Shown here piece by piece: positions 44,409 to 53,045 of a stretch of DNA of 64,000 nt (position 1 is its first letter; each line of letters starts with the position of its first letter). The notes below the pieces were generated by a model. It did not search any database. It saw only the letters and a list, made by a program, of their open reading frames with translations, and had not been told where the DNA came from. This DNA comes from Pseudarthrobacter sp. NS4. Lineage in GTDB: Bacteria > Actinomycetota > Actinomycetes > Actinomycetales > Micrococcaceae. The stretch is from assembly GCF_024758005.1 (NCBI RefSeq), contig NZ_CP103288.1:1798001-1862000 (forward strand). Direction: 5' to 3'. A program made the translations under genes and the position numbers.

Positions 44409-45158
44409 TCACGGGGCTGCCTGGTTCGCCAGCCGGAGCCGGGTGCCGTTCAATTCGTCCCCCGGCTTCTTGAAGAGATCCACGACGGCGCCTGCCAGCT
44501 CCTCAACGTCCGTCGCCCCCGGGAATGACCGTTCCGGGTGGCTGCGGCGCAGGGCGTCGTCCACCAGAGCCTTCACGACCAGCACGACGGCGGCAGCCTG
44601 CCCGCCGCCGTCGGCCGTTGAAGCCTTGCGGAAGCCGTCCGCCATGGCCATGGTCCATGCTTCAGCGGCCGCCTTGGCGGCCACGTAGCTGGCCACGGAG
44701 GCTGCCGGCTTGTCCAGGGACGTGGAGGACACCATGGCGAACCTGCCGTGGCTGGAGGCGGCGATGTCGTCGAAGAAGACCCGTGAGACGTTGCGCAGCG
44801 TGGTGACGGCACCCTGGTGAAGGAAATCCCAGTCTTCGTCCGACTGGTCGGGGATCCCCTTCGCTCCGCGCCAGCCGCCCACCAGGTGGATGACGCCGTC
44901 GACGCGCCCGGTAACAGCCGTCACGTCGTCCCGCAGCTGCCGGACGTCGTCGAGCCCGGCAAGGTTGCACGTGAGGGGGGTGACGCCCTCGCCCGCCTGT
45001 TGTGCCGCGGCTTCAATCCGTGCCTGGTCGGACCCCACGGTGACCACGCGGTGCCCGGCGTTGCGGAGCGCGCGGGCCACCGCCACGCCGGAGGCTCCGC
45101 TGCCGCCCGTCACCAGGACGGTGAGTTCCGGCGGTTCCGTTCCCTGCTGCTCAGTCAC
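44409..45158 (-). CDS. Short-chain dehydrogenase/reductase family protein
   Basis: A 249-residue Rossmann-fold oxidoreductase. The cofactor motif is TGGSGASGVAVA, and the active site is seen as a Ser in MVSSTSL and Tyr-x3-Lys in SYVAAKAA. NVS in the middle stands for the structural Asn. The GTG start overlaps the stop of the DUF6421 gene (GTGA), so the two are coupled. The substrate is unknown. Confidence 0.85.
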   Translation of the reverse strand: MTEQQGTEPPELTVLVTGGSGASGVAVARALRNAGHRVVTVGSDQARIEAAAQQAGEGVTPLTCNLAGLDDVRQLRDDVTAVTGRVDGVIHLVGGWRGAKGIPDQSDEDWDFLHQGAVTTLRNVSRVFFDDIAASSHGRFAMVSSTSLDKPAASVASYVAAKAAAEAWTMAMADGFRKASTADGGGQAAAVVLVVKALVDDALRRSHPERSFPGATDVEELAGAVVDLFKKPGDELNGTRLRLANQAAP

Positions 45159-46522
45159 AGGGCGGAACTGCCGGTAATTCCGGCCGTGGATTCGATGACG
45201 GGGCGCATCTTCTTCTCCAACGCCTCGAAGAACATGGACAGCGGGAATTCATCATCAAGCACCTGGTCTGTCAGGCCTCGCGGGGCGCCGGACAGGGGAA
45301 GCGCATCCGGTCCCTTCGCCCAGACTGACGCCGGGTGGGGCGTGACGGTCTGGGAGATCAGTTGGTAGGCGGCGAGCCAGTGCGCCGTCTTGGGCCGGTC
45401 GATGGAACGCCAGTACAGGTCATCAATCCTTGCTCCCAGCGCAATGACGGCGTCCGCCACCTCATCCCAGTCGATGGTGAGGCGGGTGTCGGTCCAGTGC
45501 AGGACATGCTGCTGGTGCAGCCAGGCAAAGAGAAGCTGGCCGCCCAGGCCGTCGTAGTTGCGGACGCGGCTGCCGGTGATGGCGAAGCGGAAGATCCGGT
45601 CGAAGATGATGGCGTACTGCACCAGCTTGGCGTGGCGGCGTGCCTCGGGGTCTGCATCATCGTCCTTCTCAATGCGGACAGACTCACGGAAAGCGGTCAG
45701 GTCGCAGCGCAGTTCCTCGAGGGAATACAGGAAGAACGGCATGCGCTGCTTGATCATGAACGGATCAAACGGCAGGTCCCCGCGCATGTGCGTGCGGTCG
45801 TGGATCAGGTCCCACATAACAAAGGTGGCCTCTGTGAGGTCCTGGTCGGCGAGCAGTTCGGCGGCGCCTTCGGGCAGTTCCAGGCAGGTCGTTTCGGCGG
45901 CGGCCTTAAGGACACGGCGGAAACGGGCGGCTTCCCGGTCCGCAAAAATGGCCCCCCAGGTGAACGTGGGCGTTTCACCCACTGCGACGGTTTCGGGGAA
46001 GAGCACGGCTGAGTTCGTGTCGTAGCCGGCAGTGAAGTCCAGGAAGCGGATGGGGACGAACAGCTTGTTCGAGTAGTCGCCTGCCTCCAGGCCCGCGATG
46101 AACTCGGGCCAGATGACCTCGATCAGGACTGCTTCCACCAGGCGGCTGCTGCTGCCGTTCTGGGTGTACATGGGAAAAACCACCAGGTGCTGCAGGCCGT
46201 CCCGGCGCTGCTCCTGCGGCTGGAACGCGAGCAGGGAGGACAGGAAGTCGGGGATGGCGAATCCGCCGGCGGCCCAGGTGGAAAAGTCTGCGCAGGCGGC
46301 TTCCAGGTATGCGGAGTCATGCGGGAAGGCGGGGGCAATGGAGCGGATGGCCCCGATGATTTCCTCGACGCAGGTGGCGGCCTCGCCATGGGCTGCAGTT
46401 TCCGGAATGGAGCCGTCCTGGGCCTGGAGGGCCTGGAGTGCCGTGGCTGCGGCCTTGAGCCGAAGCCAGTCCTCGTTTTCTGCGGAAATCCCGGTGACGG
46501 CGGCGGTCAGGGTTTCGGTCAT
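45155..46522 (-). CDS. DUF6421 family protein
   Basis: A 455-residue soluble protein of DUF6421, an actinobacterial family of unknown function. Notable stretches are LVVFPMYTQNGSSSRLVEAV, VMWDLIHDRTHMRGDLPFDPF (His/Asp/Arg-rich, perhaps metal-binding) and FAWLHQQHVLHWTD. The start at 46522 has AGAAAGG upstream; a longer in-frame ORF to 46570 runs through an inverted repeat and is unlikely. It is co-transcribed with the SDR gene. A 16-bp perfect inverted repeat sits 12 nt before the start codon. Confidence 0.85.
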   Translation of the reverse strand: MTETLTAAVTGISAENEDWLRLKAAATALQALQAQDGSIPETAAHGEAATCVEEIIGAIRSIAPAFPHDSAYLEAACADFSTWAAGGFAIPDFLSSLLAFQPQEQRRDGLQHLVVFPMYTQNGSSSRLVEAVLIEVIWPEFIAGLEAGDYSNKLFVPIRFLDFTAGYDTNSAVLFPETVAVGETPTFTWGAIFADREAARFRRVLKAAAETTCLELPEGAAELLADQDLTEATFVMWDLIHDRTHMRGDLPFDPFMIKQRMPFFLYSLEELRCDLTAFRESVRIEKDDDADPEARRHAKLVQYAIIFDRIFRFAITGSRVRNYDGLGGQLLFAWLHQQHVLHWTDTRLTIDWDEVADAVIALGARIDDLYWRSIDRPKTAHWLAAYQLISQTVTPHPASVWAKGPDALPLSGAPRGLTDQVLDDEFPLSMFFEALEKKMRPVIESTAGITGSSAL

Positions 46523-46534
46523 CGTCGGCTGCCT

Positions 46535-46580
46535 TTCTGGTTGCTTGCTAACTATTGGCGAGCCTAGCAAGCAACCAGAA
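46535..46580. repeat. 16-bp perfect inverted repeat upstream of the DUF6421 gene
   Basis: TTCTGGTTGCTTGCTA (46535-46550) and its exact complement (46565-46580) flank a 14-nt centre. On the minus strand the promoter-proximal arm ends next to the ribosome site. It could be an operator for a dimeric or tetrameric regulator, or an RNA hairpin controlling translation. There is no U-run, so it is not a terminator. Confidence 0.8.
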
Positions 46581-46591
46581 GGACTAATCTG

Positions 46592-46630
46592 AAAAGGGCC
46601 TTAGCCCAAGAAATGCTGGGGCTAAAGGCC
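46592..46630 (-). terminator. Terminator after msrB
   Basis: On the minus strand a stem of GGCCTTTAGCCC with GGGCTAAGGCC (one bulged base) is followed by CTTTT. It lies 38 nt past the msrB stop and upstream of the DUF6421 promoter. Confidence 0.7.
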
Positions 46631-46667
46631 GTTAATGAGAGTGCGAGACGTGTTCACCACTGGGGGA

Positions 46668-47186
46668 TCAGGCCTCCGCGTTCCCCCCGCTGACCTGCGG
46701 CTTTTCCTGGGGCACCAGCTTCAGGGACACCGAGTTGATGCAGAAGCGTTGGTCGGTAGGGGTGCCGTAGCCCTCACCCTCGAACACGTGGCCCAGGTGC
46801 GAGCCACAGGTGGCGCAGCGGACCTCCACCCGGTCCATGCCCAGCGTGCGGTCATGGATGTAGCGGACGGTGCCCTCGGCCAGTGGAGCCCAGAACGACG
46901 GCCAGCCGCAGTGTGAATCGAACTTCTCGTTGCTGGTGAACAGTTCCGTCCCGCAGGCGCGGCACTGGTAGACGCCAGCCGTGTGGGTATCCCAGTACTC
47001 TCCCGTAAAGGGGCGTTCCGTACCCGCCTGCCGGAGGACGTGGTACTCCTCGGGGGTGAGTTCCTCCCGCCACTCCTCATCGCTCTTCTCGATGGCCGGT
47101 CCGGCCGCCATGTCAGGCTCCGCTGCCGGGGAAGCGGCAGTCCCCGCGTCCTTGTTACCGAAAATGCTGTTTCCGAAGATGCTCAT
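46668..47186 (-). CDS. msrB: Peptide-methionine (R)-S-oxide reductase
   Basis: Repairs methionine-R-sulfoxide in proteins; 172 residues. Catalytic Cys149 is in RFCINSVSL. The zinc site is Cys75/Cys78 (CRAC) and Cys124/Cys127 (CATC). GWPSFWAP is the conserved substrate loop. The first 40 residues are a non-conserved tail that begins with a repeated SIFGN. No clear ribosome site lies before the ATG. It follows the small UspA-like gene by 14 nt. Confidence 0.95.
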   Translation of the reverse strand: MSIFGNSIFGNKDAGTAASPAAEPDMAAGPAIEKSDEEWREELTPEEYHVLRQAGTERPFTGEYWDTHTAGVYQCRACGTELFTSNEKFDSHCGWPSFWAPLAEGTVRYIHDRTLGMDRVEVRCATCGSHLGHVFEGEGYGTPTDQRFCINSVSLKLVPQEKPQVSGGNAEA

Positions 47187-47200
47187 AGGAATGTCAACGC

Positions 47201-47692
47201 TCAGGAGTCGCCGATAAATCCCGAACCCGCGTACAGGTGCAGCACAGGCAGTCCCAGTTGGTCCTGGGCCTTGTTGGCCCAGTCGGTGTGGAAGGTATCG
47301 GCCACCGCGTGCGGCCGCGTGATCACCACTGCCTGCGAGGCACCGGTTTCACGGACTTTGGATACCAGGCCTTCGACGGCTCCGCCGTCCACGACTTCAC
47401 CGGTCACACCACTGCCCAGCCCGTCCAGCGCAGCCAGGGACACGGTAAGGGTCTCCGCTGCCTGCGCACGCTCGGTGGTGGGATCCGGGGTATGGGAAGT
47501 AAGTTCCCGAAAGGCCTTGGCGATGTCCAGCATGGAAAGGTTCTCAAGGAAGTCCACCAGCAGGTGCCGTTCCGTATTTGCCGGCACCAGCACCAGCAGG
47601 GGGATATCTGATCCGTCCACAAGCCGTTCAATGTTCAGGCGGTCGTCCGCCCCCAGGGGTTCTTCGGTCAGGATAACGATGGGATCACTCAT
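47201..47692 (-). CDS. Hypothetical protein, possible UspA-like fold
   Basis: I do not recognise a named family. The 163-residue protein has an alpha/beta pattern with hydrophobic strands at the start (PIVILTEEP), middle (PLLVLVPANTE) and near the end (ASQAVVITRPH, PVLHLYAG), loosely like a universal-stress-type nucleotide-binding fold. The ATG is 6 nt after a TAGGCT hexamer and lacks a ribosome site, so it is probably leaderless. It likely heads a transcript with msrB. Confidence 0.6.
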   Translation of the reverse strand: MSDPIVILTEEPLGADDRLNIERLVDGSDIPLLVLVPANTERHLLVDFLENLSMLDIAKAFRELTSHTPDPTTERAQAAETLTVSLAALDGLGSGVTGEVVDGGAVEGLVSKVRETGASQAVVITRPHAVADTFHTDWANKAQDQLGLPVLHLYAGSGFIGDS

Positions 47693-47698
47693 GGCCTT

Positions 47699-47704
47699 AG
47701 CCTA
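47699..47704 (-). promoter_or_regulatory. -10 box for leaderless gene at 47692
   Basis: TAGGCT on the minus strand, 6 nt before the ATG; same hexamer and spacing as the GNAT fusion gene at 10890. Confidence 0.5.
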
Positions 47705-47805
47705 GCCTTGTGAATGGGGAGCTGCACTGAATCTCCGGCTTCTCCGCGGGCCGCCTCCGCGCTGCGGAATGCGGGCATCCGTTTCAGGACGGTAAGAATA
47801 GTTCC

Positions 47806-49089
47806 ATGGCTTCTTTCCAGCGCACCCGCCCAGCCCACATTGAACGTACCCCGGACGCCGGCGGAATGTCCCTGCGGAGCAAGTGGGCAATCGGCGGGGC
47901 CATTGGCGGAGGCGCCCTCGCCGGGCTCCTCGCCACCGGTTCATCAGCGCTCGCTGTCTACTTTGCACGGCGGGTCATCACTCCGGCCCGGCACAGGACA
48001 GCCGACCAGGAGGTCCTGGCCGTCATACGGGATGGCCAGGAGCAGCAGGTGATCCTGGCCGCCACTGACGACACCACGGTTGAAGGGGTGTACGGGTTCT
48101 TTTTCGACGGCGGCAAGGGGCACGCGCGCATCGGCCGCATCGTGTCCTATTCGCCGGCCGAACGGACGGTCCTGCGTGAGGTGGAGGCCGTCTATTCCGG
48201 CGACCTCTCCGCCGCGCGCTGGGGCTGGTGGAGCGGCGCCATCTACCCGGACCCGGCCGCCGCCGGAATTCCTGCGGAGGACGTGGTGATTCCGGTGGAC
48301 CGCGGCGAAGCGCCGGCCTGGCTGGTGCGGGCCGGAGGTACTGCCCGCACGTGGGCGGTGATGGTGCACGGACGCGGTGCCAGCCGGCAGGAGGCACTCC
48401 GCGCGGTGGGGCCCGCACTGGAACTGGGACTTACCAGCCTTCTGGTGTCCTACCGCAACGATGGCCTGGCGCCATCTGCGGACGACGGCCGGTATGGCCT
48501 GGGTTCCACTGAATGGCGGGACATCGAGGCCGCCATCGAGTACGCGCTCGCCAACGGGGCCGAGGAGGTGGTGCTGTTCGGCTGGTCGATGGGAGGTGCC
48601 ATCTGCCTGCAGGCCGCTGACCTTTCCCGGTACCGCCACCTCATCCGTGCCATGGTTCTCGATGCGCCGGTGATCGACTGGGTGAACGTCCTGGCCCACC
48701 ACGCGCAGCTGAACCGCATCCCGTCACTGGTGGGCCGCTATGGGCAGCTGATGCTGGGGCATCCGCTCGGCCGGCGGCTTACCGGGCTGGCCGCGCCGGT
48801 GGATCTCAAAATGATGGACTGGGTGGCTCGTGCCGTGGAGTTGCGCACGCCCACGCTGATCCTGCACAGCGTGGACGATGAGTACGTGCCGTACAAACCG
48901 TCCGCACTGCTGGCGGAGCGGAATCCTGAAATGGTGACGTTCGAGACGTTCAACCGGGCGCGGCACACCAAAGAGTGGAATGTCGATCCCGAACGGTGGG
49001 AGCGGCTGGTGAAGGCGTGGCTGCGGCAACAGCTGGCTCCGCGGTTGAACCCAGGTGCTGCAAACGCCGGATCACACCTGTCCGGCTAG
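47806..49089 (+). CDS. Alpha/beta hydrolase with N-terminal membrane anchor
   Basis: A 427-residue serine hydrolase. One hydrophobic segment (about 28-52) anchors or exports it. The nucleophile is Ser in GWSMGG, the acid is in HSVDDEYVPY, and the catalytic His is in ARHTKEW. The oxyanion-hole stretch is MVHGRGASRQEAL. It may start leaderless, as AAGAAT lies 6 nt before the ATG, but that hexamer is weak. Its stop overlaps that of the converging APH gene in the bases CTAG. The substrate is unknown. Confidence 0.85.
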   Translation: MASFQRTRPAHIERTPDAGGMSLRSKWAIGGAIGGGALAGLLATGSSALAVYFARRVITPARHRTADQEVLAVIRDGQEQQVILAATDDTTVEGVYGFFFDGGKGHARIGRIVSYSPAERTVLREVEAVYSGDLSAARWGWWSGAIYPDPAAAGIPAEDVVIPVDRGEAPAWLVRAGGTARTWAVMVHGRGASRQEALRAVGPALELGLTSLLVSYRNDGLAPSADDGRYGLGSTEWRDIEAAIEYALANGAEEVVLFGWSMGGAICLQAADLSRYRHLIRAMVLDAPVIDWVNVLAHHAQLNRIPSLVGRYGQLMLGHPLGRRLTGLAAPVDLKMMDWVARAVELRTPTLILHSVDDEYVPYKPSALLAERNPEMVTFETFNRARHTKEWNVDPERWERLVKAWLRQQLAPRLNPGAANAGSHLSG

Positions 49090-49835
49090 CCGCTGAGCGC
49101 GCTGTGCCATACGTCGACATGCCGTGCGGCGTACTCCGCTGTCGCTTTCCAGTGGGGCCCGTGCCCGTCGTCGTACATGCGCGCCCACGGCTGGTGCCCG
49201 GTGGCCCTGGCCGCCCGCAGCAGCTCGTACATCGCCCGTACACGGCTGACGAGGGTTTCAGGCAACGCCTGCCGTAGCGCTGCGTCAGCGCCGTAACCGT
49301 CAACGACGGCGCGAAGCCGGACACCCGCATCATGCGGTTCTGCACCTTCCCACAGCCCGGCGAAGGAGTGGGCAGCATAGGCAAGGTCCCAAAGGCGCGA
49401 ACTGGGGCCTGCACCATCCCAGTCAATGAACACCCAGCGATCGCCTGTTACAAGGTTCCACGGAGCAAGGTCGTTGTGGCAGATCAACCCGGGTTCAGGG
49501 GCCGGTATGAGGACCTTCCATCGACTGACGTCCTCCCGCGTGCACAACGGGCTGTTGTCGTGGATTGCCCGGACCATCGCACCGACTTTATTCAGTTCCC
49601 GGACGTTCAGCGGTTCCCGGTCCATGGCCAGGGTCCCGTCAACGTACTCGAGCACCTGGCGGCCGTCACCGTCCCGTCCGAAAGTCCGCGGAACATCCAT
49701 GCCGGCGGAATCGAGGCGGGAAAGAAAACGGTGCACGTCGTCGGTGGAAGCAGTCCACGGCTTCCTCACGGTATCGCCGACCCGCACGACGACACCCGAG
49801 GCGTTTCCGCCGGCCAGTACTTCCTCCTCATCCAC
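49086..49835 (-). CDS. Aminoglycoside phosphotransferase (APH)-fold protein
   Basis: A 249-residue kinase-like protein. The catalytic loop is ICHNDLAPWN and the metal-binding DWDGAGP follows; both are standard for APH and choline kinase-like folds. The N-terminal lobe is short. Such proteins phosphorylate small molecules; the family name does not by itself imply drug resistance. It overlaps ybaK by 8 bp and is probably coupled to it. Confidence 0.8.
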   Translation of the reverse strand: MDEEEVLAGGNASGVVVRVGDTVRKPWTASTDDVHRFLSRLDSAGMDVPRTFGRDGDGRQVLEYVDGTLAMDREPLNVRELNKVGAMVRAIHDNSPLCTREDVSRWKVLIPAPEPGLICHNDLAPWNLVTGDRWVFIDWDGAGPSSRLWDLAYAAHSFAGLWEGAEPHDAGVRLRAVVDGYGADAALRQALPETLVSRVRAMYELLRAARATGHQPWARMYDDGHGPHWKATAEYAARHVDVWHSALSG

Positions 49836-50358
49836 CAGTGCCCTGGCTTTGCGGCAAGGAACTGTGTGCCAAGGAGCTGATGGGCGCAGTGACGGCTTCG
49901 GTCAGGCGGACCAGGTCCCCGGGCGCGAGTTCGATGTCCAGGCCGCGTTTGCCTCCCGAGACCAGCAACGTCTCCAGCGCCAGGGCACTGGAGTCCAGTA
50001 CGGTAGGGGAGGGAAGCCGCTGGCCCAAAGGGGAGATGCCGCCCAGGACATAACCAGTGCGCCGCTGGGCAGCTGCGGGATCGGCCATCGCGGCCTTCTT
50101 GGAACCCATCGCGGCGGCGAAGGCCTTAAGGTCAAGGGTTCCGCTGACGGGCACGATGCCCACCGCCAGCCTTCCCTCAACCTCCACCATCAGGGTCTTG
50201 AAGACCCGGGCCGGATCGATGCCGAGAACCTCTGCAGCCTCGGCGCCGTAACTAGCCGCGGATGGATCATGGCTATAGGGGTGCAGCACAAAGGGAACCC
50301 CGGCCGCGGTCAGCGCCGCTGTGGCCGGAGTTCCCTGTTGAGCGTTCTTGCGTGCCAT
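49828..50358 (-). CDS. ybaK: Cys-tRNA(Pro) deacylase YbaK/EbsC
   Basis: Removes cysteine wrongly charged on tRNA(Pro); 176 residues. The N-terminus MARKNAQQGTPATAALTAAGV, the stretch VFKTLMVEVEGRLAVGIVP with the catalytic Lys, and KKAAMADPAAAQRRTGYVLGGISPLGQ are typical. There is no clear ribosome site before the ATG. It lies 19 nt after the sufE-like gene. Confidence 0.92.
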   Translation of the reverse strand: MARKNAQQGTPATAALTAAGVPFVLHPYSHDPSAASYGAEAAEVLGIDPARVFKTLMVEVEGRLAVGIVPVSGTLDLKAFAAAMGSKKAAMADPAAAQRRTGYVLGGISPLGQRLPSPTVLDSSALALETLLVSGGKRGLDIELAPGDLVRLTEAVTAPISSLAHSSLPQSQGTGG

Positions 50359-50377
50359 GGAACGGGTTGATGCCCGT

Positions 50378-50839
50378 CTAGGCGCGGACGCCGGCCGTGG
50401 CGGCCACCTTGCGTTTGATCCGTCCCAGCATCGCCGTCATGCCGCGCATCCGCAGCGGCGTGATTGCCCTGGTAAGCCCGAGCAGCTCGGGCATGTCGTC
50501 CGGCACCGACAGGATCTCCCCGGCGGACAGTCCATCCAGGCCCTCATGCAGCACACCGGCAAAACCGCGCGTGGTGGGGGCTTCGGCCGGGGCCTTGAAG
50601 AAGAGGCGCACGGCAGCGTCCTGGCCGCCGTCATTCTTCTCCGTCTCGATGGTGAGGAACAGCGGGGACTGGCACTCCACAACCTGCTCCAGCAGCTCGG
50701 GGTGGTCCTTGAGCCGGTCCGGAAGCTCGGGCAGTCCCTCTGAGAATTCCAGCAGCAACTGAAGCCTCTCGGGTTCACTGAGGGCCTGGAAGTCGTCCAC
50801 GATCGCCGCCAGGGCGGAAGGCAAGGCTTGAGTAGTCAT
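50378..50839 (-). CDS. sufE: SufE-like sulfur acceptor protein
   Basis: Accepts persulfide sulfur and passes it on for Fe-S cluster building; 153 residues. The acceptor cysteine is Cys56 (VVECQSPLFL), matching the ECQS motif of E. coli SufE. The start at 50839 lies 7 nt after a TAGAAT hexamer and has no ribosome site, so it may be leaderless; longer in-frame sequence upstream overlaps the rhodanese gene. It lies next to a thiosulfate sulfurtransferase, as SseA and its SufE-like neighbour do in M. tuberculosis, suggesting sulfur transfer between the two. Confidence 0.9.
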   Translation of the reverse strand: MTTQALPSALAAIVDDFQALSEPERLQLLLEFSEGLPELPDRLKDHPELLEQVVECQSPLFLTIETEKNDGGQDAAVRLFFKAPAEAPTTRGFAGVLHEGLDGLSAGEILSVPDDMPELLGLTRAITPLRMRGMTAMLGRIKRKVAATAGVRA

Positions 50840-50846
50840 CAGTCCA

Positions 50847-50852
50847 ATTCTA
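50847..50852 (-). promoter_or_regulatory. -10 box for sufE
   Basis: TAGAAT on the minus strand, 7 nt before ATG 50839, in the 29-nt gap after the rhodanese gene. Confidence 0.45.
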
Positions 50853-50868
50853 CGCGGGAGGAATCCCG

Positions 50869-51792
50869 TCAGACTCCTGCCGCAACGGGAAAGGAGCCGC
50901 GCTCGGCGCCCTTGACAATGGGTACGCGGACGGCGTTGCCCCACTCGGTCCAGGAACCGTCATAGTTGCGGACTGAATCGAAGCCCAGGAGGTACTTGAG
51001 GGCGAACCAGGTGTGGCTGGAACGCTCGCCGATCCGGCAATAGGCTACGACGTCGTCACCTTCACTCAAGCCGGCTTCGCCGAGGTAGAGGGCCTCGAGT
51101 TCCTCGCGGCTGCGGTAGGTGCCGTCGGCCGCGGCGGCGCGTGCCCACGGGATGGAAGCGGCAGTGGGGATGTGGCCGCCGCGCAGTGCGCCTTCTTCCG
51201 GGTAGGCCGGCATGTGCGTGCGCTGGCCCGTGTATTCCTCAGGGGAGCGGACATCGATGAGGGGCTTGCCGAGGTGCGCCAGGACGTCGTCCTTGAACGC
51301 GCGGATAGGAGCGTCATCGCGCTCCACCACCGGGTAGTTGCCGCGGGCAGGTGCGGGCTTTTCCTTGGTCAGTTCCCGGCCTTCGGCAATCCACTTGTCC
51401 CGGCCGCCGTCGAGCAGGCGTACGTCCTGGTGGCCGAAAAGGGTGAAGACCCAGAGGGCGTAGGCGGCCCACCAGTTGGACTTGTCGCCGTAGATGACCA
51501 CGGTGGTGTCCCGCGAGATGCCCTTCGAGGCCGCGAGCCCGGCGAACGCGACCCCATCCACATAGTCCCGGGTGACCTCATCATTCAGGTCGGTGTGCCA
51601 GTCGATTTTCACGGCGCCCGGAATGTGGCCGGTGTCGTACAGCAGAACATCTTCATCGGATTCGACCACTACCAGCTCACCATTGGCCACGGCGCCGCTT
51701 TCGATGGCGGCAGCAAGCCATTCGGTGGAGACCAGACGCTCCGGGTGGGCGTAGGCAGCGAATTTCTCGTTTTGTTCAACGGGGTAGGGCAT
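50869..51792 (-). CDS. sseA: Thiosulfate sulfurtransferase (rhodanese, SseA-like)
   Basis: Two rhodanese domains in 307 residues. The catalytic Cys252 is in [11 protein letters not shown] in the second domain; the first domain (about 18-140) lacks one. Conserved stretches include [16 protein letters not shown] and [18 protein letters not shown] lies before ATG 51792; ATG 51807 is a less likely start. It moves sulfane sulfur from thiosulfate or another donor to a thiol. Its neighbour sufE is a likely acceptor. Confidence 0.93.
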   Translation of the reverse strand: MPYPVEQNEKFAAYAHPERLVSTEWLAAAIESGAVANGELVVVESDEDVLLYDTGHIPGAVKIDWHTDLNDEVTRDYVDGVAFAGLAASKGISRDTTVVIYGDKSNWWAAYALWVFTLFGHQDVRLLDGGRDKWIAEGRELTKEKPAPARGNYPVVERDDAPIRAFKDDVLAHLGKPLIDVRSPEEYTGQRTHMPAYPEEGALRGGHIPTAASIPWARAAAADGTYRSREELEALYLGEAGLSEGDDVVAYCRIGERSSHTWFALKYLLGFDSVRNYDGSWTEWGNAVRVPIVKGAERGSFPVAAGV

Positions 51793-52007
51793 GTTTTGGC
51801 CTTTCATTGAGAACACGGGAGACCCGCGGGACCTGCGTTGGGACCTGCTCCCACACTAGCCAGCGCCCCAGGCGATGTCCGTATTCCGTTAACAGGACGA
51901 AATGTTGGCTTCATCACGCAGCTGCCTGGAGGGCCCGCGGAAGCCTGGAACCGCGGCGTGTTGCCGGTATCCTTTCTGGGGACCACCTACCAGCAGAACG
52001 GACCACC

Positions 52008-53045
52008 TTGGTACAGATCGAACAGCTTGCCGCCCGCACTCCGGCAGTTTCGGTGGATGAACTCCTCAAGGGATTCTATCCATCGCCGCGGTTCGGCCAG
52101 GTTTCCTTTGCCAGTTACCGTCCGGACCCCAGGCAGCCCAGCCAGGCCGCAGCAGTCCGCGCACTTCAGGGCTTTGCCGACGGCGTGGGGTCGGGTGACG
52201 GAGGCGGCCTGTTCAAGAAGCTGTTCGGCAAGAAGGACGACTCGCGCGCCGGGATTTACCTGGACGGCGGTTTCGGCGTGGGCAAGACCCACCTGCTTGC
52301 GTCCCTGTGGCATGCGTCGCCCGGTCCGAAGGCCTTCGGAACCTTCGTGGAATACACCAACCTGGTGGGTGCCCTGTCCTTCCGCAAAACCGTGGACGCA
52401 CTGAGCAGCTACAAACTTGTCTGCATTGACGAATTCGAACTTGACGATCCGGGCGACACCGTTCTTATGTCGCGGCTGATGCGCGAACTGGCCGACGCCG
52501 GGGTCAAGCTTGCCGCCACGTCCAACACCCTGCCGGGTTCACTCGGCGACGGCCGCTTCGCCGCCGTTGACTTCCAGCGCGAAATTCAGGTCCTGGCAGA
52601 CCAGTTCGACGTGATCCGGATCGACGGCGAGGACTTCCGCCACCGCGGACTGCCCGCCGCCCCGGCGCCGTTGAAGAACAGCGAACTCTCGTCCCACATG
52701 AAGGCGGAGTTTGACGGCAAGACGGTGGCCCAGGACGAATTTGCCACGCTCATCCACCACCTCGCCGGCGTGCACCCCAGCCGCTACCGCCAAATGATCG
52801 ACGGGATCGACGGCGTGGTGTGGCGCAACGTGGAGACCATCACCGAGCAGGCAGTGGCGCTCCGGTTCGTGGTCCTGGCTGACCGCCTTTACGACAAGGA
52901 CGTCCCTATCCTTGCCAGCGGCGTCCCGTTCGACCGGCTCTTTACCGAAGAGATGATGACGGGCGGCTACATGAAGAAGTATTTCCGGGCCGTCTCCCGC
53001 CTCACCGCACTGGCCCGTGAGGGCCAGAACCACGAACCGTCCTAG
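52008..53045 (+). CDS. zapE: Cell division ATPase ZapE (AFG1 family)
   Basis: P-loop ATPase that in E. coli associates with the division ring; 345 residues. Walker A is GGFGVGKTHLL, Walker B is LVCIDEFELDDPGD, and sensor-1 is AATSNTLPG. The most likely start is TTG 52008, giving MVQIEQLAARTPAV; no in-frame ATG or GTG lies nearer than 150 bp upstream, and that upstream sequence looks non-coding. It is divergent from the rhodanese gene and shares its stop bases (CTAG) with the converging benE. Confidence 0.88.
   Translation: MVQIEQLAARTPAVSVDELLKGFYPSPRFGQVSFASYRPDPRQPSQAAAVRALQGFADGVGSGDGGGLFKKLFGKKDDSRAGIYLDGGFGVGKTHLLASLWHASPGPKAFGTFVEYTNLVGALSFRKTVDALSSYKLVCIDEFELDDPGDTVLMSRLMRELADAGVKLAATSNTLPGSLGDGRFAAVDFQREIQVLADQFDVIRIDGEDFRHRGLPAAPAPLKNSELSSHMKAEFDGKTVAQDEFATLIHHLAGVHPSRYRQMIDGIDGVVWRNVETITEQAVALRFVVLADRLYDKDVPILASGVPFDRLFTEEMMTGGYMKKYFRAVSRLTALAREGQNHEPS

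Noticed and set aside
41476..44473. Two long plus-strand open frames (41476-43569 and 42605-44473)
   Set aside because: They are antisense to RNase D, DUF3000 and threonine aldolase, all with clear motifs.
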